DNA of 64,000 bases from JAWSVE01 sp050633885 (GCA_050633885.1 JBOEHK010000005.1:248001-312000); one strand, 5' to 3'. Shown: positions 26,748-37,400, numbered from the stretch's first letter. Program-made: numbers and translations. Notes: generated from the sequence alone by a model not told the origin.

Positions 26748-28400
26748 TTGCTAACACATCTCAGCATTAACAATTACACCCTAGTCGACCAACTCGATCT
26801 CGAGCTAGACCATGGCATGACCGTTATCACTGGAGAAACGGGTGCTGGTAAGTCTGTGATGCTAGACGCCCTTGGACTAGCATTGGGGGATAGAGCGGAT
26901 CCAGATCGGGTCCGCAATGGCGAAGAGCGCGCCGACATCAATGCCAGCTTTGACATCAGTAAACTAAAAGAACCCCAAAGCTGGCTCATCAAGCATGACT
27001 TGAGTTTAGATAACGAATGCATTCTTCGGCGTGTTATCACCAAAGAAGGCCGGTCTCGCGGATACATCAATGGACAGCCCGTCACTCTGGCCCAATTAAA
27101 AACGCTCGGTGAAATGCTGATTGATATTCATGCTCAACACGAGCACCAATCATTACTAAAAAAAGACACACAAAGAAAATTAGTCGATGAATATGCAGGC
27201 CACCAAAAACTAGTTGAAGATGTAAAGACTGCATTTGATGAGTGGCAAACCATACTCAAACGGCTTGCCACATTAAAAGATAATGCTGAAGAATCTTCAG
27301 CGCGTTTACAATTATTAAGCTATCAAGTTGATGAGCTTGATCAACTCGGTTTGCAACCAGGTGAAACACTCCAGCTAGAAGCCGAACAGAAACAATTGGC
27401 CAATGGTGAAGCCATTTTACATAGCAGTTATCAATTAGCTGCTCTTTGCGGCGGCGAAGATCAAAGTATTTTAGATGGATTGAACCGCGCATTGAATATC
27501 GCCAATGAGCTTCCCCAAGAAATACCTGCCATCAAAGAAGCAAGCCAATTATTGTCATCAGCACAAATTCAAGTAGAAGAAGCTCAACACGAAATTGAAC
27601 GACATATCGATTCATTCAACCTTGATCCTGAGCGATTACAATTAGTCGAGGAGCGATTAACCGCTGCGTTTGATATTGCTAGAAAACATCGAATAAAACC
27701 TGAAGAACTTACGGACTTGCACGCTCAATTAACGGAAGAACTTGCGACCCTATCGGGAGACGATGGCGACCTTGACTTATTAGAGGAAAAAGTCGACCAA
27801 CAACACACATCGTACCTTCGACTCGCTGAAAAATTATCGCAACAAAGAAAAAAAGCCGGTGAAAAATTAGCTAAACATGTGAATCAACAACTGAAAAAAC
27901 TGGCGATGGAAAATGCTCAATTAAAAGTTGATTTACGACCACTTGAACAACCAACAGCTAATGGCACTGAAGAGTTACAACTATTGATATCCACAAATCC
28001 CGGACAATCCATGAAACCTCTCGGGAAAATAGCATCCGGTGGTGAACTCTCTCGGATCAGTTTATCCATACAAGTGGTGACTGCTCAAACCTCCTCAACA
28101 CCTACTTTGGTTTTTGATGAAGTCGATGTCGGTATTGGAGGAGCTACAGCTGATATAGTCGGGCAATTACTTCGTAAGCTAGGAGAGAAAGCTCAAATAA
28201 TTTGCGTGACACATCTAGCTCAGGTCGCAGGAAAAGGACATTGTCACTTAAGAGTCAACAAACAGAAAAAGGGCAACAATGTAGTCACCACGCTTGGAAG
28301 ATTATCGGAAGAAGAAAAAATTAACGAAATAGCCAGAATGATCGGTAATGATAAAGTTACTCAAGCTTCTCTTGAGCACGCTAAAGAGATGATTGCTTAA
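26748..28400 (+). CDS. recN: DNA repair protein RecN
   Basis: SMC-like ATPase acting in recombinational repair of double-strand breaks and usually SOS-induced. The 550 aa start at a TTG placed 9 nt after AGAGGAG; no better start exists. The N-terminus LSINNYTLVDQLDLEL leads to Walker A ITGETGAGKS, then coiled-coil arms (about 150-360), then the signature ASGGELSRISLSIQ, Walker B LVFDEVDVGIGG and the D-loop region VTHLAQVA. It is divergent from grpE, and the 290-nt gap holds both the sigma-32 promoter and a LexA-like box. Confidence 0.97.
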   Translation: MLTHLSINNYTLVDQLDLELDHGMTVITGETGAGKSVMLDALGLALGDRADPDRVRNGEERADINASFDISKLKEPQSWLIKHDLSLDNECILRRVITKEGRSRGYINGQPVTLAQLKTLGEMLIDIHAQHEHQSLLKKDTQRKLVDEYAGHQKLVEDVKTAFDEWQTILKRLATLKDNAEESSARLQLLSYQVDELDQLGLQPGETLQLEAEQKQLANGEAILHSSYQLAALCGGEDQSILDGLNRALNIANELPQEIPAIKEASQLLSSAQIQVEEAQHEIERHIDSFNLDPERLQLVEERLTAAFDIARKHRIKPEELTDLHAQLTEELATLSGDDGDLDLLEEKVDQQHTSYLRLAEKLSQQRKKAGEKLAKHVNQQLKKLAMENAQLKVDLRPLEQPTANGTEELQLLISTNPGQSMKPLGKIASGGELSRISLSIQVVTAQTSSTPTLVFDEVDVGIGGATADIVGQLLRKLGEKAQIICVTHLAQVAGKGHCHLRVNKQKKGNNVVTTLGRLSEEEKINEIARMIGNDKVTQASLEHAKEMIA

Positions 28401-28468
28401 CACTCCACCCATCAACAATTAACGATAGATAGACCTGAAAAGCAATTGACAGGGATTACCGCCTTAAA

Positions 28469-28876
28469 CTATTTTTTAGGCTTTACGTACAACACGAGAG
28501 AATGTCCAACTAACTCATAGCCTTCCGCCTCGGCAAGATCTATTTGTAACTGCTCGATTTGATCATTATGGAACTCTATGACTTTTCCTGTGTCAACACA
28601 CACCATGTGATCGTGATGCTCGCCCGTGGCCAATTCAAATACTGAATGGCCGCCATCAAAGTTATGACGCATGACTAAACCTGCGCTCTCGAACTGAGTA
28701 AGGACTCGATACACCGTCGCTAGACCAACATCTTCACCAGATTCCAATAGCGCCTTATAAACATCTTCAGCGCTCATATGACGCTCTTCGGAACCTTCTA
28801 AGATTTGTAATATTTTGACACGAGGTAGAGTGACTTTTAGTCCAGCATTACGCAATTCAATATTTTCTGACGACAT
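28469..28876 (-). CDS. fur: Ferric uptake regulator Fur
   Basis: Iron-responsive transcriptional repressor. I choose the ATG at 28876 (135 aa), which follows AAGGA at 6 nt, over a TTG 24 nt upstream. The N-terminal winged helix (NAGLKVTLPRVKILQIL to TVYRVLTQFESAGLV) and C-terminal dimerisation domain with the metal ligands HHDHMVCVDTG and HNDQIEQLQ are complete. As in Pseudomonas Fur, the second Cys of the enteric CxxC is Thr. It converges with recN and is divergent from bamE, a common arrangement. Confidence 0.97.
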   Translation of the reverse strand: MSSENIELRNAGLKVTLPRVKILQILEGSEERHMSAEDVYKALLESGEDVGLATVYRVLTQFESAGLVMRHNFDGGHSVFELATGEHHDHMVCVDTGKVIEFHNDQIEQLQIDLAEAEGYELVGHSLVLYVKPKK

Positions 28877-28971
28877 GAGTTGTCCTTCTTTTTTAACCAA
28901 TTGAAGTCTTAAATGAGTTTCAGGCTTCTCAGTATGGATTTATTTCGGGTATTATCCCCGTTCAATCGACG

Positions 28972-29439
28972 ATGTGGAACCCTAGAATGAGAAATTCCTG
29001 CAGTACAAATAAAAAATTAACAGGCCAAGATCTAAGAAATCCGTTCAAAAACCTTAAGAAATTCATTGGTATACCGATTTTTATTCTAGGACTAACGGCC
29101 ATCACCGGCTGCTCTTGGTTACAATTTCCGGGTGTCTACCGTCTTCAAATTCAACAAGGAAACATCATTACTCAAGAAATGGTCGATCAACTCAAGCCGG
29201 GGATGACTAAAAGACAGGTCAATTTTGTTTTGGGAACAGCATTGATCCAAGATAGCTTTGAGCAAGACCGCTGGGATTATTATTATTCGCTTCGCGATGC
29301 TGACGGAAAAACCACAAAAGAAAAATTCACAGTCTATTTTGAAGATGACAAGCTGACACACTTTTCTGGAGATTATCAACCTACAGCACCAGCACCAGCA
29401 CCAGCACCAGTAGAAACATCAACGAAACAGGCTGAATAG
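28972..29439 (+). CDS. bamE: Outer membrane assembly lipoprotein BamE
   Basis: Small outer-membrane lipoprotein (SmpA/OmlA) of the BAM complex that inserts beta-barrel proteins. The 155 aa carry a hydrophobic signal segment ending in the lipobox LTAITG-C (Cys47 from this start), then the family core YRLQIQQGNIITQEMVDQLKPGMTKRQV, FVLGTAL and DRWDYYYSLR. The N-region before the signal is unusually long; a start at the ATG at 28987 would remove five residues. The C-terminus has a short (Ala-Pro) run from a hexanucleotide repeat. Confidence 0.93.
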   Translation: MWNPRMRNSCSTNKKLTGQDLRNPFKNLKKFIGIPIFILGLTAITGCSWLQFPGVYRLQIQQGNIITQEMVDQLKPGMTKRQVNFVLGTALIQDSFEQDRWDYYYSLRDADGKTTKEKFTVYFEDDKLTHFSGDYQPTAPAPAPAPVETSTKQAE

Positions 29440-29493
29440 AGAAAATATCCTACACTCAAAACTCATAGACACGCGAAGAGCATTGAAACAATA

Positions 29494-29534
29494 AAACGGG
29501 TAGCTAGCCAATCCAATGGAACTACGACCCGTTT
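29494..29534. terminator. Hairpin between convergent bamE and rnfH
   Basis: Stem AAACGGGT/ACCCGTTT, extended through a small bulge by further pairs, lies between converging genes. The minus-strand side is followed by UUUUAUUG. Probably a bidirectional terminator of moderate strength. Confidence 0.6.
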
Positions 29535-29563
29535 AAGTCAACACCTTTTCAGAGACAATATTC

Positions 29564-29923
29564 TCAATTATTATCTTTGGCGCCTTCCTCTTTTTCCTTC
29601 TTTGCCTTTTCTGCACGACGCCTTCTGACTTCTTTCGGATCTGCTGTTAAGGGGCGATAGATTTCAACTCGATCATGCGGCTTCAATTCATATTCATTGG
29701 CAGCCTTCAGTCCTCTTGCACCAAAAGCCTTTCCAAACAAACCAAGCTTTGCAGTCGACAAATCTATTTCTGGAAAATCAATAACAATACCCGACATCTC
29801 AGCCGCATCAAGCGCAGTAATTCCAGGCTTTACCATCAGTGAAATTATTTTTTGTTTTTCTGGCGTCGCATAAGCCACTTCAATTTCAAACGATACTATT
29901 TTCTCATTCACTATACTATCCAA
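29564..29923 (-). CDS. rnfH: RnfH/UPF0125 ubiquitin-like protein
   Basis: Small beta-grasp protein of unclear role, usually next to ratA. The longest frame (119 aa) begins at TTG; a GTG at 29911 is also possible and no ribosome binding site decides. Family landmarks are FEIEVAYATPEKQ, VKPGITALDAAEMSGI, LGLFGKAFG and the near-C-terminal DRVEIYRPLTADPKEVRRRRAE, then a Lys/Glu-rich tail. It follows ratA after about 30 nt. Confidence 0.92.
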   Translation of the reverse strand: MDSIVNEKIVSFEIEVAYATPEKQKIISLMVKPGITALDAAEMSGIVIDFPEIDLSTAKLGLFGKAFGARGLKAANEYELKPHDRVEIYRPLTADPKEVRRRRAEKAKKEKEEGAKDNN

Positions 29924-29955
29924 TTAGGCTACAGCCTTTATTACCTCAAGATTAT

Positions 29956-30390
29956 TTATCCGTATCTTTTTTTAGCTTCTAGACAAACAGCATCAACTAA
30001 CTGATTGCCGACTGTCTCAAACCAACTTCCTGCAGCTAAAGCCACCCACTTATTTTTAAATTCAAACGTTAATGACAAGCTGACTTTACAAGCCGAATCA
30101 CCTAAAGCTTCAAACATCCACTGGCCATCCAATTGTTTAAAAGGCCCATCGATGAGTTGCATATTCACGCTTTGATTTTCCTCTAAAGAATTCCGAGTAA
30201 TAAAACTGTGTGAGAATTTACCTTTTTTTAAATCAAGCCGCGCTTCAATACAGCGATCATTTTTCGATAAAATTTCTGACCCTATACAACCATCCATAAA
30301 ATCTGGGTAGGCTTCAATATCATTCACTAATTCGTACATTTGTGAAGGCGTATATTCAACTAGTGCTGTCCGCTCTATGTTTTTTGACAC
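29956..30390 (-). CDS. ratA: Ribosome-association toxin family protein RatA
   Basis: START/polyketide-cyclase-like protein (144 aa, GTG start). The motifs YTPSQMYELVNDIEAYPDFM near the N-terminus and LSLTFEFKNKWVALAAGSWF near the C-terminus are typical. In E. coli it binds 50S subunits, and homologues are implicated in ubiquinone biosynthesis (Coq10-like). The ratA-rnfH pair is usual; normally smpB is the divergent neighbour, but here a transporter gene intervenes. Confidence 0.93.
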   Translation of the reverse strand: MSKNIERTALVEYTPSQMYELVNDIEAYPDFMDGCIGSEILSKNDRCIEARLDLKKGKFSHSFITRNSLEENQSVNMQLIDGPFKQLDGQWMFEALGDSACKVSLSLTFEFKNKWVALAAGSWFETVGNQLVDAVCLEAKKRYG

Positions 30391-30458
30391 AATGCTTTAT
30401 TACTCACGATTTCAACATTATTTAAATATTTCTCAAGCTCTTTTACAGCTGAAAAATA

Positions 30459-31832
30459 TTATCCTACAAATTTTTCCCACATTAAAACAAGAAAAACCAA
30501 ACCAACGAGAATCGGGGAAACATATCGAACAAACACCCGCCACAATTCAAACATTTCTTGAGACTCATGAGACATCTCATTACGAACATGTGTTTTATGC
30601 ATACACCAACCCGCAAAAATTGCGATAAACATTCCACCTAACGGCAACATTATTTGTGCCGTCAAAAAATCGACAAAATCAAAAAAAGTAAAACCTAAAA
30701 ATTGATACTCTGGACCAGACCAATCATTAAACGAATAGACAGTTCCGAGACCAATAGTCCAAGCAATACCACCCATCAATATATTTGCCCAAAAACGACC
30801 AAACAATTTCGTTTCAACTAACCATGCCACCGCAGGCTCAATCAGGGAAATCGCAGAACTCCACGCAGCAACAGAGATTAAGATAAAAAACACTGTTCCA
30901 AATAAAACCCCACCTTCCATGCCACCGAAAGCAATAGGCAAGGAAACAAATAGTAACCCGGGACCAGCGCCAGGTTCGATTGCATCGCTTGCAAATACAA
31001 TTGGGAAGATCGCTAATCCTGCCACTAAAGCCACTAATGTATCCAAAAAAGCGACAGTTAAGACAGTCTTTCCGATTGGGGCATCACTGGGCATATAAGC
31101 CCCGTAAGCCATGATTGCACCCATACCTAAACTTAACGTAAAAAATGCATGGCCTAAGGCTTCTAACACACCTTCCCACGTCAACTTGTCGAATTTAAAA
31201 TCAAATAGAAATTTAAATCCTTCTGAAAAATTCCCTTCGGATATTCCGTAAAACAACATCACAACAAGCAACACAAATAAAATCGGCATCAAGACTCTAA
31301 CCGCTGCGCCTAGCCCTTTTGTCACACCCCCAATAACGACCGCCATTGTCAGCATCATGAACACTGTGTGCCAAATGATGAGTTCACTCTTGTCTGCCTG
31401 TAATTCAGAAAAATGAGCCGCTATAGTTTCACCCGTAGCATCCACAAAAGTTCCTTCTGCAATAACGGCGATGTATTTTAAAGACCAGCCCGCTATCACA
31501 CTATAGAAAGAGAGAATCAATAATCCTGCAACAACTCCAAACCAACCAATAGCCGTCCAGCCTTTACTCATCCCCGCTTCGAGAGTCAGATCATGCATGG
31601 TATTCACAGGGCTTTGACGACCACGACGACCCAACATCGTTTCAGCCATCATGATGGGTACACCGATAATCGCAATACACACTAGGTACACAAGGACGAA
31701 AGCACCACCTCCATTTTCACCTGCGATGTATGGAAACTTCCAAATATTTCCAAGACCAACTGCCGAACCTGTCGCAGCAAGGATAAATGTCCACCGGCTT
31801 GACCAAGTGCCATGCATTTTTCGTTTATCCAT
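30459..31832 (-). CDS. Sodium-dependent neurotransmitter:sodium symporter (NSS) family transporter
   Basis: Inner-membrane LeuT-fold transporter, probably importing an amino acid with sodium. From the ATG at 31832, preceded by GGGGG, it has 457 aa; an upstream TTG adds four. The first helix carries WSSRWTFILAATGSAVGLGNIWKFPY, the family sodium/substrate signature, and about 11-12 hydrophobic helices follow, including NTMHDLTLEAG between helices. The substrate cannot be read from sequence. It is inserted between ratA and smpB. Confidence 0.93.
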   Translation of the reverse strand: MDKRKMHGTWSSRWTFILAATGSAVGLGNIWKFPYIAGENGGGAFVLVYLVCIAIIGVPIMMAETMLGRRGRQSPVNTMHDLTLEAGMSKGWTAIGWFGVVAGLLILSFYSVIAGWSLKYIAVIAEGTFVDATGETIAAHFSELQADKSELIIWHTVFMMLTMAVVIGGVTKGLGAAVRVLMPILFVLLVVMLFYGISEGNFSEGFKFLFDFKFDKLTWEGVLEALGHAFFTLSLGMGAIMAYGAYMPSDAPIGKTVLTVAFLDTLVALVAGLAIFPIVFASDAIEPGAGPGLLFVSLPIAFGGMEGGVLFGTVFFILISVAAWSSAISLIEPAVAWLVETKLFGRFWANILMGGIAWTIGLGTVYSFNDWSGPEYQFLGFTFFDFVDFLTAQIMLPLGGMFIAIFAGWCMHKTHVRNEMSHESQEMFELWRVFVRYVSPILVGLVFLVLMWEKFVG

Positions 31833-32018
31833 AGGTACCCCCAATAATTCTTATGATTATTTTCTATATACACCAGCGATTGTATCAGGAAAATTAGAGA
31901 GGATCAGAGGAATACTACCCATCAAAAAAAGCCAATTACTCGCTATTTGAAACTAAATTTACCCTTCAAACAGGAAGTTAGTATGCACAAGCCCTTGGTA
32001 TAGCTATAATCCGCCGCC

Positions 32019-32492
32019 ATGGCTAAGAAGAAAAAAGCTCCAAGCAATACAATCGCACAGAACAAGAAAGCACGCTTTGATTATCACATTGAGGATACAA
32101 TTGAGGCGGGTGTTGCGATGCTTGGCTGGGAAGTGAAAAGTTGCCGGGAAGGAAAAGTTCAACTGGTAGATAGCTATGTTCTTTTTAAAAATGGTGAAGC
32201 TTTTTTACTGGGTGCGCAAATCCAACCCCTTAAAACTGTCTCAACTCATTACGTCACCGATCCAACTCGAACGCGAAAATTGCTATTGAACCGCAAAGAA
32301 ATCAATCGCCTTCAAGCCGCAACTGAACAAAAAGGCTATACCGTAGTAGCGACCTCTCTTTACTGGAAAGGACATCTCGTGAAATGCGGCGTCTCTCTCG
32401 GAAAAGGAAAACAAGACCACGATAAGCGGGCGACCGAAAAAGAACGCGATTGGAATCGAGAAAAAACCCGCGTTTTAAAAGCGAACAACTAA
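32019..32492 (+). CDS. smpB: SsrA-binding protein SmpB
   Basis: Partner of tmRNA in trans-translation rescue of stalled ribosomes. The 157 aa show the beta-barrel core with NKKARFDYHIEDTIEAGVAMLGWEVKSCREGKVQL, LNRKEINRL, and a basic C-terminal tail ending RDWNREKTRVLKANN that folds in the ribosomal mRNA channel. The ssrA gene itself lies 1.4 kb further on, past gap. Confidence 0.98.
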   Translation: MAKKKKAPSNTIAQNKKARFDYHIEDTIEAGVAMLGWEVKSCREGKVQLVDSYVLFKNGEAFLLGAQIQPLKTVSTHYVTDPTRTRKLLLNRKEINRLQAATEQKGYTVVATSLYWKGHLVKCGVSLGKGKQDHDKRATEKERDWNREKTRVLKANN

Positions 32493-32501
32493 AACAAAAA
32501 A

Positions 32502-32530
32502 GGACGGATAAATGCGCAACCTATCCGCCC
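32502..32530 (-). terminator. Rho-independent terminator of gap
   Basis: On the minus strand GGGCGGATA pairs with TATCCGTCC (one G-U) around an 11-nt loop and is followed at once by six U residues. It lies between the convergent smpB and gap genes. Confidence 0.8.
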
Positions 32531-32567
32531 TCTTTGCTCTGAAAACCCAATCTAACAAAAGGATAAC

Positions 32568-33590
32568 TCAACCTAACGTCATCCCATCCATCTTTGCGAG
32601 ACGAGCAATTAACTCTTCCATTCTCGTGCTGTAACCCCATTCGTTATCGTACCAGCTCACTACTTTCACCATTCTTTTTTGCATCACTTGAGTCAACTCT
32701 GCATCAAAAATACTTGAGTGAGAATTTCCAATAATATCACTCGATACAATGGGATCTGTCGAATACGCCAGTATTCCTTTTAGCGAACCCTTAGCAGCCT
32801 CTAACATCGCAGCGTTCACTTGCTCGACCGTGACATCAGTCTCCAATTCAACCGTTAAGTCAACAATACTTCCATCAGAAACAGGGACGCGCATAGCCAA
32901 CCCATCAAGCTTACCTGCCAACTCAGGAATCACGACACCGATCGCACGAGCAGCGCCTGTCGTAGTAGGAACAATGTTGACAGCAGCACTTCGAGAGCGT
33001 CGCTTATCTCGATGAGGTGAATCAATTAATCGCTGATCAGAAGTGTAAGCATGAACGGTTGTCAACAAACCACAGCGGATACCAAAATTTTCATGAAGCA
33101 CTTTTGCCAGGGGAGCTGCACAGTTTGTCGTACAACTGGCATTACTGATTATTGTTGATTCAGCGTTAACAACATGATCGTTGACTCCGCTCACTAAAGT
33201 CGCCTCTAGCTTATCCTTGGGAGGTACAGTTAACAAAACTCGTTTTGCACCCGCATCCAAATGATGTTGCAATTCAGATAGTTTTCTAAATTTTCCGGTA
33301 CTTTCAATAACATAATCCACACCTAACTCCTTCCAGGGTAGTTTGGCGGGATCTCTTTCAGACAGCACTTTAAACGGATCACCATCAATTTCCATTTCAT
33401 TCCCGTTCACAGAAATCTCACCGGGATACTGACCATGAATACTGTCATACTTAAACGCATACGCTAAATGATCTGGCTCGGCTAAATCATTAATCGCAAC
33501 CACATCATAATGTTTACGCAATTTGGCAATCCGCATAACCGTTCTGCCAATACGACCAAACCCATTAATGGCAATTTTAGGAACAGACAT
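32568..33590 (-). CDS. gap: Glyceraldehyde-3-phosphate dehydrogenase, type I
   Basis: Oxidative phosphorylation of glyceraldehyde 3-phosphate. The 340 aa include the Rossmann motif INGFGRIGRTVMR, an Asp in AINDLAE after the second strand that favours NAD over NADP, the catalytic Cys in SNASCTTNC, the active His in TTVHAYTSDQ, and the C-terminal WYDNEWGYS. It sits between smpB and ssrA and ends at a strong terminator. Confidence 0.97.
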   Translation of the reverse strand: MSVPKIAINGFGRIGRTVMRIAKLRKHYDVVAINDLAEPDHLAYAFKYDSIHGQYPGEISVNGNEMEIDGDPFKVLSERDPAKLPWKELGVDYVIESTGKFRKLSELQHHLDAGAKRVLLTVPPKDKLEATLVSGVNDHVVNAESTIISNASCTTNCAAPLAKVLHENFGIRCGLLTTVHAYTSDQRLIDSPHRDKRRSRSAAVNIVPTTTGAARAIGVVIPELAGKLDGLAMRVPVSDGSIVDLTVELETDVTVEQVNAAMLEAAKGSLKGILAYSTDPIVSSDIIGNSHSSIFDAELTQVMQKRMVKVVSWYDNEWGYSTRMEELIARLAKMDGMTLG

Positions 33591-33792
33591 AATTTCACCC
33601 CGTCATTTATCGAATCGTTTCCAACTATTAATTTATGCAACTATACGCCCTAGCCCTTGAACCCTTCAACCGTATTTGCTTCCTCGAGAACAATGGAAAA
33701 AGATAGATTGTTAAAGATCAAATAAGTTGATCCCACTTACCCTTTATTTTTAGAGCCCCTATCCTCACGTATCTATTTGGCATAGAATGATC

Positions 33793-33841
33793 GACCGCGT
33801 TAAAACTATTCGTTCGACACGCGGTCTAAGCTTTTAGCTTA
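33793..33841 (+). promoter_or_regulatory. Two hairpins in the tmRNA 5' leader
   Basis: GACCGCGT (33793-33800) pairs with ACGCGGTC (33819-33826), and TAAGCT pairs with AGCTTA (33827-33841) directly after it, ending 11 nt before the mature tmRNA. They may belong to the precursor leader removed during maturation. No convincing -35/-10 pair could be fixed by eye. Confidence 0.4.
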
Positions 33842-33852
33842 GAAAAGGTTAC

Positions 33853-34209
33853 GGGGGCGATCTGGATTCGACGCCGGTAACAAAACTCAGATGTGCATGT
33901 CGTGATGTCAGCCAATCACGTTAATCCAAAGCTGAAACCTTATAGTTGCCAACGACGACAACTACGCTCTAGCTGCTTAAACCCGGCTAGCGGTTTTTAA
34001 CAAGGTGCCAATACCGCGTTACTAACTGTCATTCAGAATTGGATCGTGGTGAAGTAAGCCTGGGACGGAGCCACTAAAACTTAACAGGATCGCGCTTAAC
34101 GTCCTGCCCGCCGGGCTGATAAGCGCTAAATCAATAGACGGAAACTAAACATGTAGAGCACTGAGCGGAGTACTGACGGACGCGGGTTCAAATCCCGCCG
34201 CCTCCACCA
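33853..34209 (+). ncRNA. ssrA: Transfer-messenger RNA
   Basis: 357-nt tmRNA. The 5' end GGGGGCGATCTGGATTCGAC and the 3' end GGACGCGGGTTCAAATCCCG...CCTCCACCA form the tRNA-like domain; the CCA is encoded. The tag frame at 33948-33980 encodes ANDDNYALAA followed by TAA, preceded by the usual ATAGTTG resume region. It tags proteins on stalled ribosomes for ClpXP/ClpAP degradation, working with SmpB. The 3' end is a classic integration site for islands and prophages, which matches what follows. Confidence 0.97.
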
Positions 34210-34218
34210 AATACGAAA

Positions 34219-34246
34219 CCCCAACTGTTATCAGTTGGGGTTTTTT
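34219..34246 (+). terminator. Rho-independent terminator of ssrA
   Basis: Perfect 9-bp stem CCCCAACTG/CAGTTGGGG with a 4-nt loop and six T residues, 10 nt after the tmRNA CCA. Confidence 0.93.
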
Positions 34247-34499
34247 ATTGCCTACTCGCCGCACCACAGGCCTTATGCGGCAAGGGCTTACGGACTTCGC
34301 CCACTTCTTAATCTCGGACTTTTCAAAGCGAATATTCTCTGAATTGCCGAATACTCTCTGCACCTCTCCCCATCGCTCAGGCCCGAAGTCCATGACCAGA
34401 GAACAGAGAACCCTTTGAAATCAGTAGCTTATTATCGGACTAATCAAAAGGTTTGTTCGGTGAATTGGTTGGGCGAAAGGAAATACTACCCTGCACAGT
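34247..34499. other. Gap between ssrA terminator and defence operon
   Basis: About 250 nt without a supported gene. If the ssrA 3' end was the integration site, this is the outermost DNA of the acquired element. A minus-strand frame (start 34393) runs into the tmRNA and looks spurious, although its first 45 residues could be a remnant of something. Confidence 0.4.
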
Positions 34500-37400
34500 T
34501 TAAACGATACCAGACAGCCGCTTCCAAACCTGCTGATAGTCTTCACCGGACATAGGCGAGTTTTCGGGCTTGAGTCGCGACCAATCTTCGTTGTTTAGAG
34601 ATTTCAGATAATCCCCAGCGAGCGTTGGCGATGCGGCGGCATCAATGTCACCAGTTTGATTCTTGAAATCCTCGCCTACACGCTCCGCTATACTTCTCGG
34701 CACTGAATTCATGCGCATCAATACACCTTCCTCCGTTCTAACACCGTGGTAGAGCATTGCTGGTAAGTTATTAAGCCTGCGCCTTTCTTCGTCAGACATA
34801 TTTTCAAAATCAATTCCGGAGGTTGGCATTTTGCTTAGAGCAGAAAGCCCCCAAGCACCATTATTTGCTAAATCTCTATATACAGCCTTACAAGCTTTCG
34901 ATATTTGATCAGTTAGGCTTGCCCCCTGAAAATATTCAGTAGCAATCGCTTCTATTGAACTCCCTGTTACCCACGCCTGAGTGATATCAGCTAATTTGCG
35001 GTATCCAACACCTTCGCCTTTACTAATTTCGCTTAGCCCTTTTTGCAATTGAGGGACACGCATCATGATCCCCATCAAGCTAGGTAATACAGACTGACCT
35101 TTGTCGCCAAATAAACTGGTTGGCTCCCAATCAGCAGGTGTTAGCTTGTTTTCAAGGTTATTTAAATCTAATAGAGAAGATCTAACGCCTTCGGGCGAGA
35201 AGCCAGTAACATCAGCCAGACTCGCATTTTCTGGATGTTCTGCCAACTGCCTGACATAACCTTTTGTTGCCTCTAACAGTGCATCTGCCTTCTCTTGAGA
35301 AGCAAGGTCTGCTTTCGCTCTAAGCGCCCCAAAGCCATAAGTATTACGAAGCAGTTGTTCAGCCTCACCTATGACTGCATCAAGATTCTTTTTTTCATTC
35401 CAAAGGTGTGCGATGTAACTGCGAAAGTCTGCCCACTGCTCTTCTTGGATAGCCAGGGAAAGGCCATTCAAATTGCCAGAAGCCTGCAACTCGTCAAGCA
35501 AATCAACTAAGCGTGACACCAGTGACTCGGTCGCATCACTCACATACTGGCGAATCTCATTTGGATTAGTGCCAGCCGCAATACCCACAACACCTACGCT
35601 ATCGTGCCCAATGCGCCCAGCTCTCCCAGCCAGGTTCCAAAACGCTCTGTGAGACATTTCTTTGCCATATGGATATTTCCGTGTAGCCAAAAAGACAGAA
35701 GATACAGGGAAATTTAATCCCTGGGCGATGGTCGTCGTGGCGCACATAACTCGAATATGACCGACCTCTGTAAGCCACTCGATTAAAGACAGCGCCTCTG
35801 CAGGCAAACCAGCATGATGCACAACCACACCTTTCGAGAGCATATCCACCAACTCAAAGTCGGCACTTACCTCAGCTTTCAAAAAACGCTGCACCAACTC
35901 TACATCTTCAGGAATTTGTTCGAATGGCTCCAACTCCGCAGCAACTTTACGTGCAATACCCCATGCATCTGGAATCGTTTGCGCAACCGCTATACTCGTT
36001 CCTCGTTTCGAGAAGACCTTCGCCATTGCCACAGCTTGCGTTGCCAATCCCTTTGCTTTTGAAAACGTTAATGCCTGCATAGGACGATTTCCATCTACCT
36101 GATGCGTTCCACGCAAATGAATCGTTTTTTGAGTCGTTGTCAGGGTTTCAAAATTCAAACGCCAATCACCGCGCTTGTCACCCTTCTCAATATCAAAGAG
36201 TCCAACAATACGCTCATTAGGTTGCCATGCAGAGGTTCCCAAGCTAATACTTCTGCCTCTATCTGCGGCAAGCCATTGAGCCAAATCCTCAGCATTGGGC
36301 ACAAATGGCATCAACAGCAAAAAATTAGCTCGCGGAGATTCTTGTTTTATCGTAGCCAGCAGTAACTCAATGCGCAGTCCTCTTGCCTCATCTTCAATGT
36401 TGTGTGCTTCATCCATAACAGCCAATGCCAGAGGCCGCGCAACTTTTTTATTACGCATAACCAATTGGAGCTTTTCTGGCGTAGCAACCAATACTTGAAA
36501 AGCTCGTTCTTCACCTAATAAAGCCTCTTCAAAAGAGTCGACTTCGATTGCGCCCGTTAACGGCTCAACTCGAATGCCAAGCGGACCAAAATCCTCGCGA
36601 AGACGCCGAGTAATTTGAGTCACAAGCGCTCTAGTTGGTGCAACGTAAGCCACCCAACCATCATCCTGATCGAACTGATTTAATGCCTGTAATATTCTGA
36701 ATTGAGCAAGAGCCGTTTTACCGCCCGAGGTAGGCAAATCGACAATGACAGCTCTACTGGCCTGATCGAGTAAACCCTGCTCTTGAAGCGCGGCTCTTTG
36801 TGGAGGCAACAATTCAAACAAGCTCTTGTGCTTGGTAACGTGGGAGACGAAACGAGTTACACGAGAGTTAACTGTATGGGCAACCCACCAAAGCGAACCT
36901 GCCACCATTTTTCTGCTAGTCACATGCAGCCAGCGCAACACCATTTCAAGTTGAGGGTCTTTTGACGCTTGAGCTGCTCTCAGTGCAGCTTCAAAATGCT
37001 GGTCAAGCTCACTATCGATAGCAGGGGGCTCCCCCTGTAGCATGTAAGTTGCCAGCCGTTCAGTTGCTTTAGCCCAGTGATAGAGCGCAACCAATCTCAA
37101 AGCTAAGCCTTGCGCCTCTGCCCCTTGCGCGCTCTCTAGCAACTCTTTTTCATATTGCGATTGATCATTACGGAGTCCGAGAATAATTTCGGCAATTTGT
37201 TCCAAATCATCCCAGCGATTCTTCCGCAATAACCGCAACCAGCAATCAAATAAACGGTAGAGTAACCGCTTATCCCAGGAAACATCTGCGACAGAAGGAA
37301 TTTTTGTTGCTAGTGTTTGCTCGTCAAACCAGCGACGTAAGTCTGTCCAACGGTCACCACAATAAGCTAATCCAGCAAGATGCAAAACATGAAATAGTCG

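Noticed and set aside
34145..34393. 82-aa minus-strand frame overlapping the end of ssrA
   Set aside because: Its C-terminal third is antisense to the tmRNA T-arm and acceptor (the familiar AGFEPAS-type artefact), and it has no ribosome binding site.
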